From: Nocardioides plantarum
GTDB lineage: Bacteria > Actinomycetota > Actinomycetes > Propionibacteriales > Nocardioidaceae
Assembly: GCF_006346395.1 (NCBI RefSeq)
Contig: NZ_VDMS01000001.1
Span: 2,170,001-2,234,000 of the forward strand
DNA: 64,000 bases
Direction: 5' to 3'
Part shown: positions 35,243 through 42,899 of the stretch, in pieces
Layout of the letters: the number at the start of each line of letters is the position of its first letter
Numbering within the stretch: the stretch's first letter is position 1
Translations under genes and position numbers: made by a program
The notes under the pieces: generated by a model
What the model was told of the DNA's origin: nothing
What the model saw: the letters and a program-made list of their open reading frames with translations, nothing else
Databases searched by the model: none

Positions 35243-35998
35243 CTACCGGCCGTCGCGCGGGCCGAAGGCGCCCAAGGCCTCGACATCGCCCGCGGGCCGG
35301 CGCACCATCTCGTCGAGCCAGTCCACGACGCCGGGCATCGTGGACAATCGAGCCGTGGTGTCGACCAGCTCGGTGGGATCGATCAGCGTGCGACGCAGGG
35401 TCACAGCGCCGTCGTGGAGCAGCGCCCAGTGGGCACCGGGCCGGCCGTAGGGAAGGCCGACGCTGCCCGGATTGACCACGAGGCGGCCGCTGGCCAGACG
35501 CACGAAGGGCATGTGGGTGTGGCCGCAGACGACGGTCTCGATCTCGGGCGGCAGGTCCTGGAACACCTCCGCCCACCGCTCGACACGGCTGTCGACCAGG
35601 ACGACCTCCTCGTCGTCTCGCGGCGTCGCGTGGCAGAACCGGACGGCGCCGAACCCGGGGACCTCGAGCGTCACCTGCTCGGGCATGACGCCGAGAGCCT
35701 GCTGGTGCCCGGGACGGAGCTGGGTGGCGCCCCACGTCGACACCGGGTCGCCGCCCAGTCCGAGGTCGACCCCGCGCGACATCTCGAGCAGCTCGCGGTC
35801 GGCGTTGCCGCGGACCAGCACGGCCCGGTCGCCGAGGCCCAGCAGGCGGTCGAGCACCTCCGTCGGCTGAGGCCCCCACACGTGGTCCCCGGTGACGACG
35901 ACCAGGTCGGCCGCCGCCACCGCGGGCTCGGCGAGCACCCGGTCCAGGGACACGAGCATCCCGTGGACGTCGGAGAGCACCGCCACCGTTCTCAGCAT
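35243..35998 (-). CDS. Calcineurin-like metallophosphoesterase (YfcE/MJ0936 type)
   Basis: A 251-residue dinuclear-metal phosphoesterase with all family motifs: LSDVHG, VVTGDHV, RGNADRE, CHATPRDD and VVCGHTHMPF. This group is typically a phosphodiesterase of small substrates. ATG at 35998, downstream of and on the same strand as the MFS gene with a 55-base gap. Convergent with the ComB-like gene. Confidence 0.92.
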   Translation of the reverse strand: MLRTVAVLSDVHGMLVSLDRVLAEPAVAAADLVVVTGDHVWGPQPTEVLDRLLGLGDRAVLVRGNADRELLEMSRGVDLGLGGDPVSTWGATQLRPGHQQALGVMPEQVTLEVPGFGAVRFCHATPRDDEEVVLVDSRVERWAEVFQDLPPEIETVVCGHTHMPFVRLASGRLVVNPGSVGLPYGRPGAHWALLHDGAVTLRRTLIDPTELVDTTARLSTMPGVVDWLDEMVRRPAGDVEALGAFGPRDGR

Positions 35999-36053
35999 GT
36001 CGCCAGCCTGGCACCGACCCGGACGGGACGAGGTGGGCTTCTGCTCTGAGCAG

Positions 36054-37481
36054 TCAGGCGGCGACGGCCAGCTCGGCGATCTCCTCCGCGCTCGGCTTGA
36101 GCTGCCGCGACGCGGCCGCCAGCACCAGGATCCCCAGGCCGAGGACGGCGGTGAGCAGCAGCCCGCGCTCGTAGGCGTCGGCGAGGGCGGCCGTCGGAGA
36201 GCCGCCGTCGGCCAGCGACGACGTCGCGGCTGCGGTGGCCAGGCTCGAGATGACGGCGAGCCCGAGGGCGCCCCCGACCTGGTAGCCGGTGTTGATGATG
36301 CCCGAGGCGGCGCCGGCGTCGGCGTGCTCGATCTCGGAGAGCGCGCTGATCTGGGCCGGTACGCCGACGCCCATGATCCCGGCGCCGTAGAGGACGAAGC
36401 CCGGCAGGAGCTCGGTGGCGTAGGAGCCGTCGGCCGAGGCCTGGGCGAGCAGCAGCAGGCCACCGACGGCCACGAGCGCGGACCCGACCTGGACGGGGCG
36501 GGTGCCGAAGCGGGGGAGGAGCTGGGTGGCGAGCAGGGCGCCGGCGATCGCGGCGACGCCCATCGGCAGGAACTGCAGGCCGGTCTCGAGGGCCGAGAGG
36601 CCCTTGCCCTGCTGCAGGAACAGCGCGGAGAGGAAGAACATCGCAAGGAAGGCGCCGCCGTTGAGGCCCAGGACGAGCGTCGACTGGCTCAGCGAGCGGG
36701 ATCGGAACAGCCGCAGTGGCACCAGGGGTGCGCTCGAGCGCGACTCGACGACCACGAACAGGGCGAGCAGCGCCGCGCCGGCGACCAGGGACCCGATGAC
36801 CTGGGCCGAGCCCCAGCCGAGCGGCTCGGAGCGGATCACGCCGTAGATCAGGGCGAGGACCGCGCCGGTCCCGAGGGCCGCGCCGGCCAGGTCGAAGGAC
36901 CGAGGGCCGTCCGAGACGACCCGGCTGTCGGCGACGGTCGAGCGGGTCAGGGCGAGCAGGGCGACGCCGATCGGCACGTTGACGAAGAAGACCCACTCCC
37001 AGCCGAGGGAGTCGACCAGCACGCCGCCCGCGACCACGCCGAGCGTGCCGCCCAGCCCGGCCAGTCCGCCCCAGATGCCCATCGCGATGTTGCGCTCGCG
37101 CCCGGCGGCGTACGTCACGGTGAGGATCGACAGGGCGGCGGCCGACATCAGCGCGCCGCCGAAGCCCTGCACGGCCCGCGCGGCGATGAGGAACGCCTGC
37201 GACGACGCGAGCCCGCCGACCAGCGAGGCCGTGGTGAAGAGCGCCAGGCCGCCGGTGAAGACCCCCCGTCGCCCGAGCACGTCACCGAGCCGGCCGCCCA
37301 GCAGCAGGAAGCCGCCGAAGGCCAGCGTGTAGGCGCTGATCACCCACTGCAGGTTGTCCGGGCTGAAGCCCAGGTCGGCCTGCAGGTCGGGCAGCGCGAC
37401 GTTCACGATCGTGACGTCGAGCACCACCATGAACTGGGCGAGCGCCAGCACCGCCAGCGTGGCCCACGGACTCTTCCTCAT
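36054..37481 (-). CDS. MFS drug exporter, DHA2 (EmrB/QacA) type
   Basis: A 475-residue transporter with about 14 hydrophobic segments. The N-terminal QFMVVLDVTIVNVALPDLQ is the classic DHA2 motif, with GGRLGDVLGRR as motif A and a motif C-like GPxxGG variant (GTLGVVAGGVL). It probably exports drugs or metabolites using the proton gradient. ATG at 37481 with AAGGGGA upstream; a further upstream ATG at 37508 lies inside the regulatory region. Divergent from a TetR gene. Confidence 0.93.
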   Translation of the reverse strand: MRKSPWATLAVLALAQFMVVLDVTIVNVALPDLQADLGFSPDNLQWVISAYTLAFGGFLLLGGRLGDVLGRRGVFTGGLALFTTASLVGGLASSQAFLIAARAVQGFGGALMSAAALSILTVTYAAGRERNIAMGIWGGLAGLGGTLGVVAGGVLVDSLGWEWVFFVNVPIGVALLALTRSTVADSRVVSDGPRSFDLAGAALGTGAVLALIYGVIRSEPLGWGSAQVIGSLVAGAALLALFVVVESRSSAPLVPLRLFRSRSLSQSTLVLGLNGGAFLAMFFLSALFLQQGKGLSALETGLQFLPMGVAAIAGALLATQLLPRFGTRPVQVGSALVAVGGLLLLAQASADGSYATELLPGFVLYGAGIMGVGVPAQISALSEIEHADAGAASGIINTGYQVGGALGLAVISSLATAAATSSLADGGSPTAALADAYERGLLLTAVLGLGILVLAAASRQLKPSAEEIAELAVAA

Positions 37482-37520
37482 TGCTGTTCCCCTTCCGGAA
37501 CGATGCATCTACGACGTACC

Positions 37521-37566
37521 TGTACGCCGTACATCTACACCGGACAGGATCCATGTACGGTGTACA
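37521..37566. promoter_or_regulatory. Paired TGTAC-N3-GTACA operators in the MFS/TetR intergenic region
   Basis: Two perfect 13-bp palindromes, TGTACGCCGTACA (37521-37533) and TGTACGGTGTACA (37554-37566), are centred 33 bp (three helical turns) apart. The second overlaps TACAGT at 37563-37568, the likely -10 of the TetR gene, which ends 8 bases before its ATG. The layout fits one repressor controlling both divergent genes. Confidence 0.8.
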
Positions 37567-37576
37567 GTTGTCAACC

Positions 37577-38263
37577 ATGGCCACCAAGACGAGAGCCGCG
37601 ACGGCGGCGAAGGAACGGTTGAGCCGCGACACGGTCGCCCGCGCGGCCCTCGGGCTGGTCGACGCCGAAGGCCTCGACGCCCTCACCGTGCGCCGCCTGG
37701 CCACGGGGCTCGGGGTCACGCCGATGGCGCTCTACTGGCACTTCAAGGACAAGGACGCCCTGCTCGACGGGGTCGCCGAGCAGCTCCTCGCGGAGGTGGC
37801 CCTGCCCGCTCCCGACGACACGGTCACGTGGGACGTGCAGCTGCGCGCCGCGCTCGAGGCCCTGCTCGCCGGTCTGGCCGCCCACCCCGCCGTCGCCCAG
37901 CTCGTCGGGCGGCGGATCCTGCTCAACGACCCCGGCCGCGAGATCGCCGAGCGGATCCTCCGGCTGCTCCGCGACGGTGGCTGCTCACCCGAGCAGGCCT
38001 CCCAGCTCGGGATGTACGCGCTGATGTTCATGACCAGCCTCGTCGCCGACGAGCCCGGCCTCGCGGTCGGCACGACCAACGACGAACGTGACCAGGAGGT
38101 CCGGGCCAAGTGGGCTGCGCTGCAGGCGCTGCCGCCCAAGCGGTTCCCGACGATCATCGAGTCGGCGGAGACGCTCACCGACTGTGCTGCCTCCGAGCAG
38201 TGGCTCGGGTTCGGCCTCGACACCCTGCTGGCCGGCATCCGCGGCGTGGCGCCGGGCGCATGA
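37577..38263 (+). CDS. TetR-family regulator with TetR_C-like domain
   Basis: A 228-residue repressor with HTH ALTVRRLATGLGVTPMALYW, where the ALYWHFKDKDALLDG helix is characteristic of the TetR/tetracycline-repressor-like subgroup. It is divergent from the DHA2 exporter, so the pair looks like an inducible efflux system. ATG at 37577 fits the leaderless -10. Its stop overlaps the start of the dimethylargininase gene (ATGA). Confidence 0.92.
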   Translation: MATKTRAATAAKERLSRDTVARAALGLVDAEGLDALTVRRLATGLGVTPMALYWHFKDKDALLDGVAEQLLAEVALPAPDDTVTWDVQLRAALEALLAGLAAHPAVAQLVGRRILLNDPGREIAERILRLLRDGGCSPEQASQLGMYALMFMTSLVADEPGLAVGTTNDERDQEVRAKWAALQALPPKRFPTIIESAETLTDCAASEQWLGFGLDTLLAGIRGVAPGA

Positions 38264-39024
38264 ACCGGCGCGCCCTCGTCCGTCGTCCGGGCCCGCGGCT
38301 GGCCGACGGTCTGGTGACCCACCTCGAGCGCGTCCCGGTCGATGTCGACCTCGCGCAGCGGCAGTGGGCGGCCTATGTCGCAGCACTGCAGGCCGAGGGG
38401 TGGGAGACCGTCGAGGTCCCGCCGGCCCCGGACTGTCCCGACGCGGTGTTCGTCGAGGACACGGTCGTCGTCTACGGCGACCTGGCGGTAATCTCGCGCC
38501 CGGGCGCCGACGAGCGCAAGCCCGAGACCGCGGGCACCGAGCAGACCCTGCGAGAGCTCGGCTACCGGATCGCCCGCATCGAGGCCCCCGGGACCCTCGA
38601 CGGCGGCGACGTCCTCAAGCACGACGGCACCGTGTGGGTCGGGCTGGGCGGCCGGACCGACCGGGCCGGGCTCGACCAGCTCCGCGCCCACCTCGCGCCG
38701 CTGGGGGCCGAGGTGGTCGGCGTACCCCTCACCAAGGTGCTGCACCTGAAGTCGGCGGTCACGGCCCTGCCCGACGGCGTCGTCGTGGGGTTCGAGCCCC
38801 TGGTCGACGACCCGACGGTCTGGTCGCGCTTCCTGGCGGTGCCCGAGGAGCCGGGCTCCCACGTCGTCCTGCTCGACGAGCGCACGGTGCTGATGTCGAC
38901 CAGCGCGCCGCGCACCCGCGAGCTGTTCGAGGGCCGAGGACTCCGCGTGGTCGCCGTCGACCTCACCGAGTTCGAGAAGCTCGAGGGGTGCGTCACCTGC
39001 CTGTCGGTGCGCCTGCGCGGCTGA
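38260..39024 (+). CDS. ddaH: Dimethylargininase (DDAH) / amidinotransferase-fold hydrolase
   Basis: A 254-residue enzyme hydrolysing methylated arginine to citrulline and methylamines, or a close relative acting on arginine-like guanidines. Guanidine-fold motifs are DAVFVEDTVV, GTLDGGDVLK, the His in TKVLHLKSAV and the nucleophilic Cys in the C-terminal GCVTCLS. ATG overlaps the TetR stop by 4 bases, so it is co-transcribed with the regulator, an unusual partner for it. Confidence 0.9.
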   Translation: MNRRALVRRPGPRLADGLVTHLERVPVDVDLAQRQWAAYVAALQAEGWETVEVPPAPDCPDAVFVEDTVVVYGDLAVISRPGADERKPETAGTEQTLRELGYRIARIEAPGTLDGGDVLKHDGTVWVGLGGRTDRAGLDQLRAHLAPLGAEVVGVPLTKVLHLKSAVTALPDGVVVGFEPLVDDPTVWSRFLAVPEEPGSHVVLLDERTVLMSTSAPRTRELFEGRGLRVVAVDLTEFEKLEGCVTCLSVRLRG

Positions 39025-39087
39025 CCAGGTGGAGCGTCATCGCGACCTCGGCGCGGGCACGAGATGCCGCACACCAAGCGGAGGCGT

Positions 39088-39699
39088 TCATTCGGGCGTC
39101 GCGCGCGAGGTCCGGCCGAGTAGACCGACTGCCCCGGCTCGGGCATATGCCGCGGCCGCGACCACGACCGTGGCACCGATGACGATCACGAACGTCGATG
39201 AGACGTCGCGGTTGTAGAGCAGGTTGGCTTCGAACGGCACCAGTCCGGGCGCGCTCATCGTGAAGGCTGTGGCTGCTGCCGGAAGCCATCCGAGTCGGGT
39301 GCCGAGCAACGCGTTGCCGGCGATGTTGACCCCGGCAAGCAGCAAGGTGTCGGCCAGCACGAGCGCGATGGGCAGAGCGACCGCCCAAGCCATCGCAGTG
39401 GAGAACAGTGCAGCCGTCAGCAGGTACCCCGTGATGAGCGCGATCCGCGTGGTGGTGAGGCGACGTGCGGCCGATCGAACGAGGTCGGCAGGGCCTTCGT
39501 CGAGTGCGAGGTTCATGACTGCCAGCGGAATCAGCAGGCCGATGACGACCCCTGAGTCAAACACCTGCCCGCGGGCCTCGTAGGGATACTTGAGCGGGAC
39601 CGTGATGGATGCGAACCCCCACAGGGCCACCCAGCTGCCGACGGCGACCAGCACCCAACGGCGTTCGATGTGGTGAGCGAGCAGCCAGGTTCGGAGCAT
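39088..39699 (-). CDS. Membrane protein of an ABC exporter operon
   Basis: A 203-residue polytopic protein with about six hydrophobic segments, family not recognised. Last gene of a four-gene minus-strand operon (secreted protein, ABC ATPase, large permease, this gene). ATG at 39699 lies 4 bases after the upstream stop. It may be the second permease subunit or an immunity-type membrane protein. Confidence 0.78.
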   Translation of the reverse strand: MLRTWLLAHHIERRWVLVAVGSWVALWGFASITVPLKYPYEARGQVFDSGVVIGLLIPLAVMNLALDEGPADLVRSAARRLTTTRIALITGYLLTAALFSTAMAWAVALPIALVLADTLLLAGVNIAGNALLGTRLGWLPAAATAFTMSAPGLVPFEANLLYNRDVSSTFVIVIGATVVVAAAAYARAGAVGLLGRTSRATPE

Positions 39700-39703
39700 C
39701 GCG

Positions 39704-41074
39704 CTAGCGCTCGATCGTCGCAAAGTCTGACCATTCAACGGTGCCGTCGCGCAGGGACTGCGTGTGTGACTCGAACCAGCTCGCTCGTTCGACGGCGTCC
39801 ATGCCCTCGAACGCGTCGATGTCTGCTGCATGCTGGCTGTAGTCGAGGTAGCGGTCGTCCAGCAGCGGCGCCCCCGCACCGCCTGATCCGTCGACAGGAA
39901 CGTCCAATGCCGTGAGGTACCAGCGGTAGATGGCGTCGGTGGGCGTCGCGGTCGGCAGGATGACCTCACCGCCAGGCTCCGTATCGCCTACATCGACGGG
40001 TGAGGCGGGAATGAGCGCCGCGATGAGGCCGTAGTGAAACTGATCGGTGCTGAGCTGCGTCCGCGCGCTGAGATCACCGGCTTCGGAGAAGAAGACCAAC
40101 ACCCGTCCCTGTCGGTGCTGTTCGGCGGTCACCGTGTTGATCGAGCGATCGGCGTCAGGTGAGACGCCGCGGGCTTCGTCGTCGATGAACGCGACCTCCG
40201 AGGGCAGCAGCCCTTCGAGAAGGTCCAGCCCCCGGCTGGCCTGCGCCATCAGGGCGCCCTCGAGCTCTGACTTCGCCCGCGGCAGACAGATGGTCGTGTC
40301 CGCTTCGGTGGTGCAGGCCATCTCGACGTCCGATGCCGTGACCGCTCGGGTGGCCGGCGTGACGTACAGCAGTGGCGCAGCCGCAAGACCGGCTGCCACC
40401 AGCGCACCGGACGCGGCGCGGGGGAGCGCGGCACGTCGTAGCACCACAGCGGCGATCACGAGGGTCCACAGCAGTGCCTGCAGGACGAGGACCCACCAGA
40501 TGATGTGGTGAAACGTCATCCACCGTTCGTCGACGGGGGTGAGGGAGAGCAGCAGCCGGTCCGCGTTGAATGACAGAAATCCTAGAAGCACGTAGGCGGC
40601 AGCGGCGCAGACCGGGGCTCCGAGATACCACGGCATGCGGGTGCCTGCGAGGTGGCCGAGCGTCGTCATGCCGCCCAGGCAGGCGAGCTGCGCGACGATC
40701 GGGAGTGGACGTGGATGGCCGACGTCGGCCGTCAGCGCTGTGGCGACGTAGGCGGGAGTGCAGGCCAGGACGAAGCCTGCCCAGATCCACACGACAGGTT
40801 CGCCGAGCTCGCGTACGGCGACACAGATCGGCGAGGCGCTCGCCCCCGCTTGCAGCGCGCTCACTCCGCCGCGGGCGTTCTGCGCCCCCACCCAAGCACC
40901 TGCAGCGGATGCGGCCGGGACACCGAAGATGAAGGCAATGCCCACGTAGTTCTGGGTCTCGGACCAGACGCCGAGCCACTGATCCCACCGGCCGACATAG
41001 GTGGCCGGGAGAGAGACGGCCAGCGCGAGGCACAGCGGCAGGCCGCGGCGCCACGTCAGGACGAGCATCTGCAC
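39704..41074 (-). CDS. Large membrane protein of an ABC exporter operon
   Basis: A 456-residue protein with roughly seven membrane helices in its first 250 residues (including WAGFVLACTPAYVATAL and WVLVLQALLWTLVIAAVVL). An extracytoplasmic C-terminal domain of about 200 residues follows, with a Cys pair (MACTTEADTTICLPR). GTG at 41074 is two bases after the ATPase stop; an ATG at 41068 is an alternative start. The permease role is inferred from operon position next to the ATPase. Confidence 0.8.
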   Translation of the reverse strand: MQMLVLTWRRGLPLCLALAVSLPATYVGRWDQWLGVWSETQNYVGIAFIFGVPAASAAGAWVGAQNARGGVSALQAGASASPICVAVRELGEPVVWIWAGFVLACTPAYVATALTADVGHPRPLPIVAQLACLGGMTTLGHLAGTRMPWYLGAPVCAAAAYVLLGFLSFNADRLLLSLTPVDERWMTFHHIIWWVLVLQALLWTLVIAAVVLRRAALPRAASGALVAAGLAAAPLLYVTPATRAVTASDVEMACTTEADTTICLPRAKSELEGALMAQASRGLDLLEGLLPSEVAFIDDEARGVSPDADRSINTVTAEQHRQGRVLVFFSEAGDLSARTQLSTDQFHYGLIAALIPASPVDVGDTEPGGEVILPTATPTDAIYRWYLTALDVPVDGSGGAGAPLLDDRYLDYSQHAADIDAFEGMDAVERASWFESHTQSLRDGTVEWSDFATIER

Positions 41075-41076
41075 GT

Positions 41077-41865
41077 TCAGGGTCCTTCGGTGGACACGAT
41101 GTTGATGAATCCGCTGCGCAGGCGCGACTGACTGGAATCCTCGCCGTCGGAGCTCATGGCCTGCAGCTCATCCGTCGTGCCGTCGAAGGACAGCGAGCCT
41201 TGCTCGAGCACGAGGATGCGGTCTGCCGTCGCCTCGACATCCTCGAGGAGGTGGGTCGAGATCAGCAGCGACCGGTCGGCTGCGAGCGTGCGGATGATGT
41301 CGTGGAATCGCGCGCGCTGTTCGGGGTCGAGGCCAACCGTGGGCTCGTCGAGGACGACGAGGTGAGGGTCGTGGACGATGGCTTGGGCGATGCCGGCACG
41401 GCGAAGCATGCCGCCGGACAGCTGGCCGAGGCGCCGGCGGCGCTGGTCGTCGAGGTCGACCTGATGGATCGCACGGTCGATCGCGGTGCTCGTCTCAGCC
41501 TTGGGCACCGTCTTCAGCCATGCGGCGTAGCGAAGGTATTGCTCGACGGTCATGGACATCGGCGCGGTGAGCGTCTGCGGCAACCATCCCGTCTGCGAGT
41601 GGTGATGCCGCCAGTCCGCCCTCGAGGTAACGGCCGCACCATCACGCAACACGCTGCCGCTCGAGGGCGTCTCGAGGCCGGTGAGGATCCGGCTCAGGGT
41701 CGACTTTCCAGCGCCGTTCCTTCCCAGGAGCACCGTCGTGCCGAGGCCCAGCGTGAAGCTGACCGAGCTGAGCGCCCGAACATCGCCGTAGCGGCGGGAA
41801 ACGTCGGCGAGGCCCACCGCGGTGGCGCGGCGGGCCTCACTCAGATCATGGCGTCGCGTGCTCAC
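41077..41865 (-). CDS. ABC transporter ATP-binding protein
   Basis: A 262-residue ABC ATPase. Walker A is LLGRNGAGKST near residue 48, the signature is QLSGGMLRRAGIAQAI near 150, Walker B is LVVLDEPTVGLDP and the switch His lies in LISTHLLEDVE. The GTG at 41865 overlaps the stop of the small secreted-protein gene (GTGA), and an ATG at 41892 would lie inside it. The coupling suggests the transporter serves the upstream product or protects against it. Confidence 0.92.
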   Translation of the reverse strand: MSTRRHDLSEARRATAVGLADVSRRYGDVRALSSVSFTLGLGTTVLLGRNGAGKSTLSRILTGLETPSSGSVLRDGAAVTSRADWRHHHSQTGWLPQTLTAPMSMTVEQYLRYAAWLKTVPKAETSTAIDRAIHQVDLDDQRRRRLGQLSGGMLRRAGIAQAIVHDPHLVVLDEPTVGLDPEQRARFHDIIRTLAADRSLLISTHLLEDVEATADRILVLEQGSLSFDGTTDELQAMSSDGEDSSQSRLRSGFINIVSTEGP

Positions 41866-42254
41866 CAGTAGTCGTTGTCTTGAGATCCGCACCCGTCGGG
41901 CAGGCCGGTGCGGTCACGGCAGACCTTCCAGCCCGCGCCATCGGCGCTCGGCGGGATCGGCACGACCTGCGAGCAGGACCCGCCACGCGTCACGTACGAC
42001 GAGGAGGTGGTGTTGTCCGAGATCCGGTCGCAGGTGTAGTCGGTGTAGTTGTTGTAGACCACGATGCCGCGGTAGTACACCTTGTTGCCGGTGTTCGAGC
42101 GCAGGTTTCCGGTCGATGAGAACGACTGGTCACCGTGCGAGGTGACGCGCTGGCTGCCGTTGCCGTCGTTCGACGACACGTTGCCGGCGTAGGCCGCAGC
42201 AGGCGCCAAGGCTACTCCGAGCGTGAGGGCCGCGACCCTCAGCAGTTTCTTCAT
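41862..42254 (-). CDS. Small secreted four-Cys protein encoded with an ABC transporter
   Basis: A 130-residue precursor with a signal peptide (MKKLLRVAALTLGVALAPAA) probably cut after AYA. The mature protein of about 107 residues is Asn/Ser/Tyr/Gly-rich and contains four Cys (DYTCDR, GGSCSQ, KVCRD, DGCGSQ), enough for two disulfides, and ends DNDYW. Family not recognised. It is the first gene of the ABC operon, with its stop overlapping the ATPase start. The arrangement resembles lactococcin 972-type bacteriocin operons, but sequence similarity is not evident, so bacteriocin function is only a hypothesis. Confidence 0.8.
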   Translation of the reverse strand: MKKLLRVAALTLGVALAPAAAYAGNVSSNDGNGSQRVTSHGDQSFSSTGNLRSNTGNKVYYRGIVVYNNYTDYTCDRISDNTTSSSYVTRGGSCSQVVPIPPSADGAGWKVCRDRTGLPDGCGSQDNDYW

Positions 42255-42387
42255 GTGAGCTCCTCGTCGTGGCGGCGGGGCGCCGCAGGGCGACCGTAGA
42301 TTGTCTTTCCTTGTCACGTCTAGATGTCGGACCGACAAGACTGGTCTTGAGCCACGTCGCTGGAGAAGCCCGACTCCCCGGGTGGAC

Positions 42388-42557
42388 CTAGTGGCACGGG
42401 GCCGAAGTTCTTGGCCGCTTCGCGCACTGATGGCACGCACCTCGCGGCAGCGGCGATCCTCGGAAGACAACCGGGTATGCCGTCGGACCGCCGCCACCGC
42501 GAAGGCACGCACCCTGAGCACGCCAAGCCATCAAGAACCTCGGACCCGCGGCACTAG
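42388..42557. mobile_element. 170-bp MITE-like element, copy A
   Basis: The element begins and ends with CTAG and has imperfect terminal inverted repeats: CTAGTGGCACGGGGCCGAAG on the left, while the right end reads inward as CTAGTGCCGCGGGTCCGAGG. Repeats extend about 26 bases to GTTCTTG. It is the reverse complement of the element at 46733-46902, with about 8 differences over 170 bases. No transposase is encoded. It fills most of the gap between two genes, and its right-hand CTAG supplies the TAG stop of the next gene (42554-42556 on the minus strand). Confidence 0.85.
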
Positions 42558-42823
42558 TCGCCGGAGATCTCCTCGATGGCCCGGACCGACTGCCAGGGAC
42601 GGTGGACCGTGTAGCGCGCGTCGCCGTTGCGGGGGTCCATCAGGCAGTCGACCGACCACCAGGTGCGGCGTACGTCGACCACCTGCTGCTCCAGGTAGCC
42701 CGGCGGTGTCGTGTAGCAAGCCTCGCTCGCGTGGTCGAGCGAGACCTGCAGGCCCGACCAGCTCAACCCCGCCGAGACCACCACCAGAGCGGCGGTCACG
42801 AGTGGACGGCGACGGGACGACAC
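42554..42823 (-). CDS. Small secreted protein, 89 residues
   Basis: Short exported protein with an N-terminal hydrophobic signal (LVTAALVVVSAGLSWSG) and two Cys in the mature part (EACYTTPPG and SVDCLMDP). Family not recognised. GTG start at 42823 with GGGGA about 12 bases upstream. The stop TAG falls inside the terminal CTAG of the adjacent 170-bp element, so the natural C-terminus may have been altered by its insertion. Confidence 0.65.
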   Translation of the reverse strand: MSSRRRPLVTAALVVVSAGLSWSGLQVSLDHASEACYTTPPGYLEQQVVDVRRTWWSVDCLMDPRNGDARYTVHRPWQSVRAIEEISGD

Positions 42824-42899
42824 AGGGGTGAGTATCCCCGAGCAGGCGCGGCCTGCCGACGCCGTCGTCGAGACGGCTGGACGTCGGAGTGGTGCGTGG

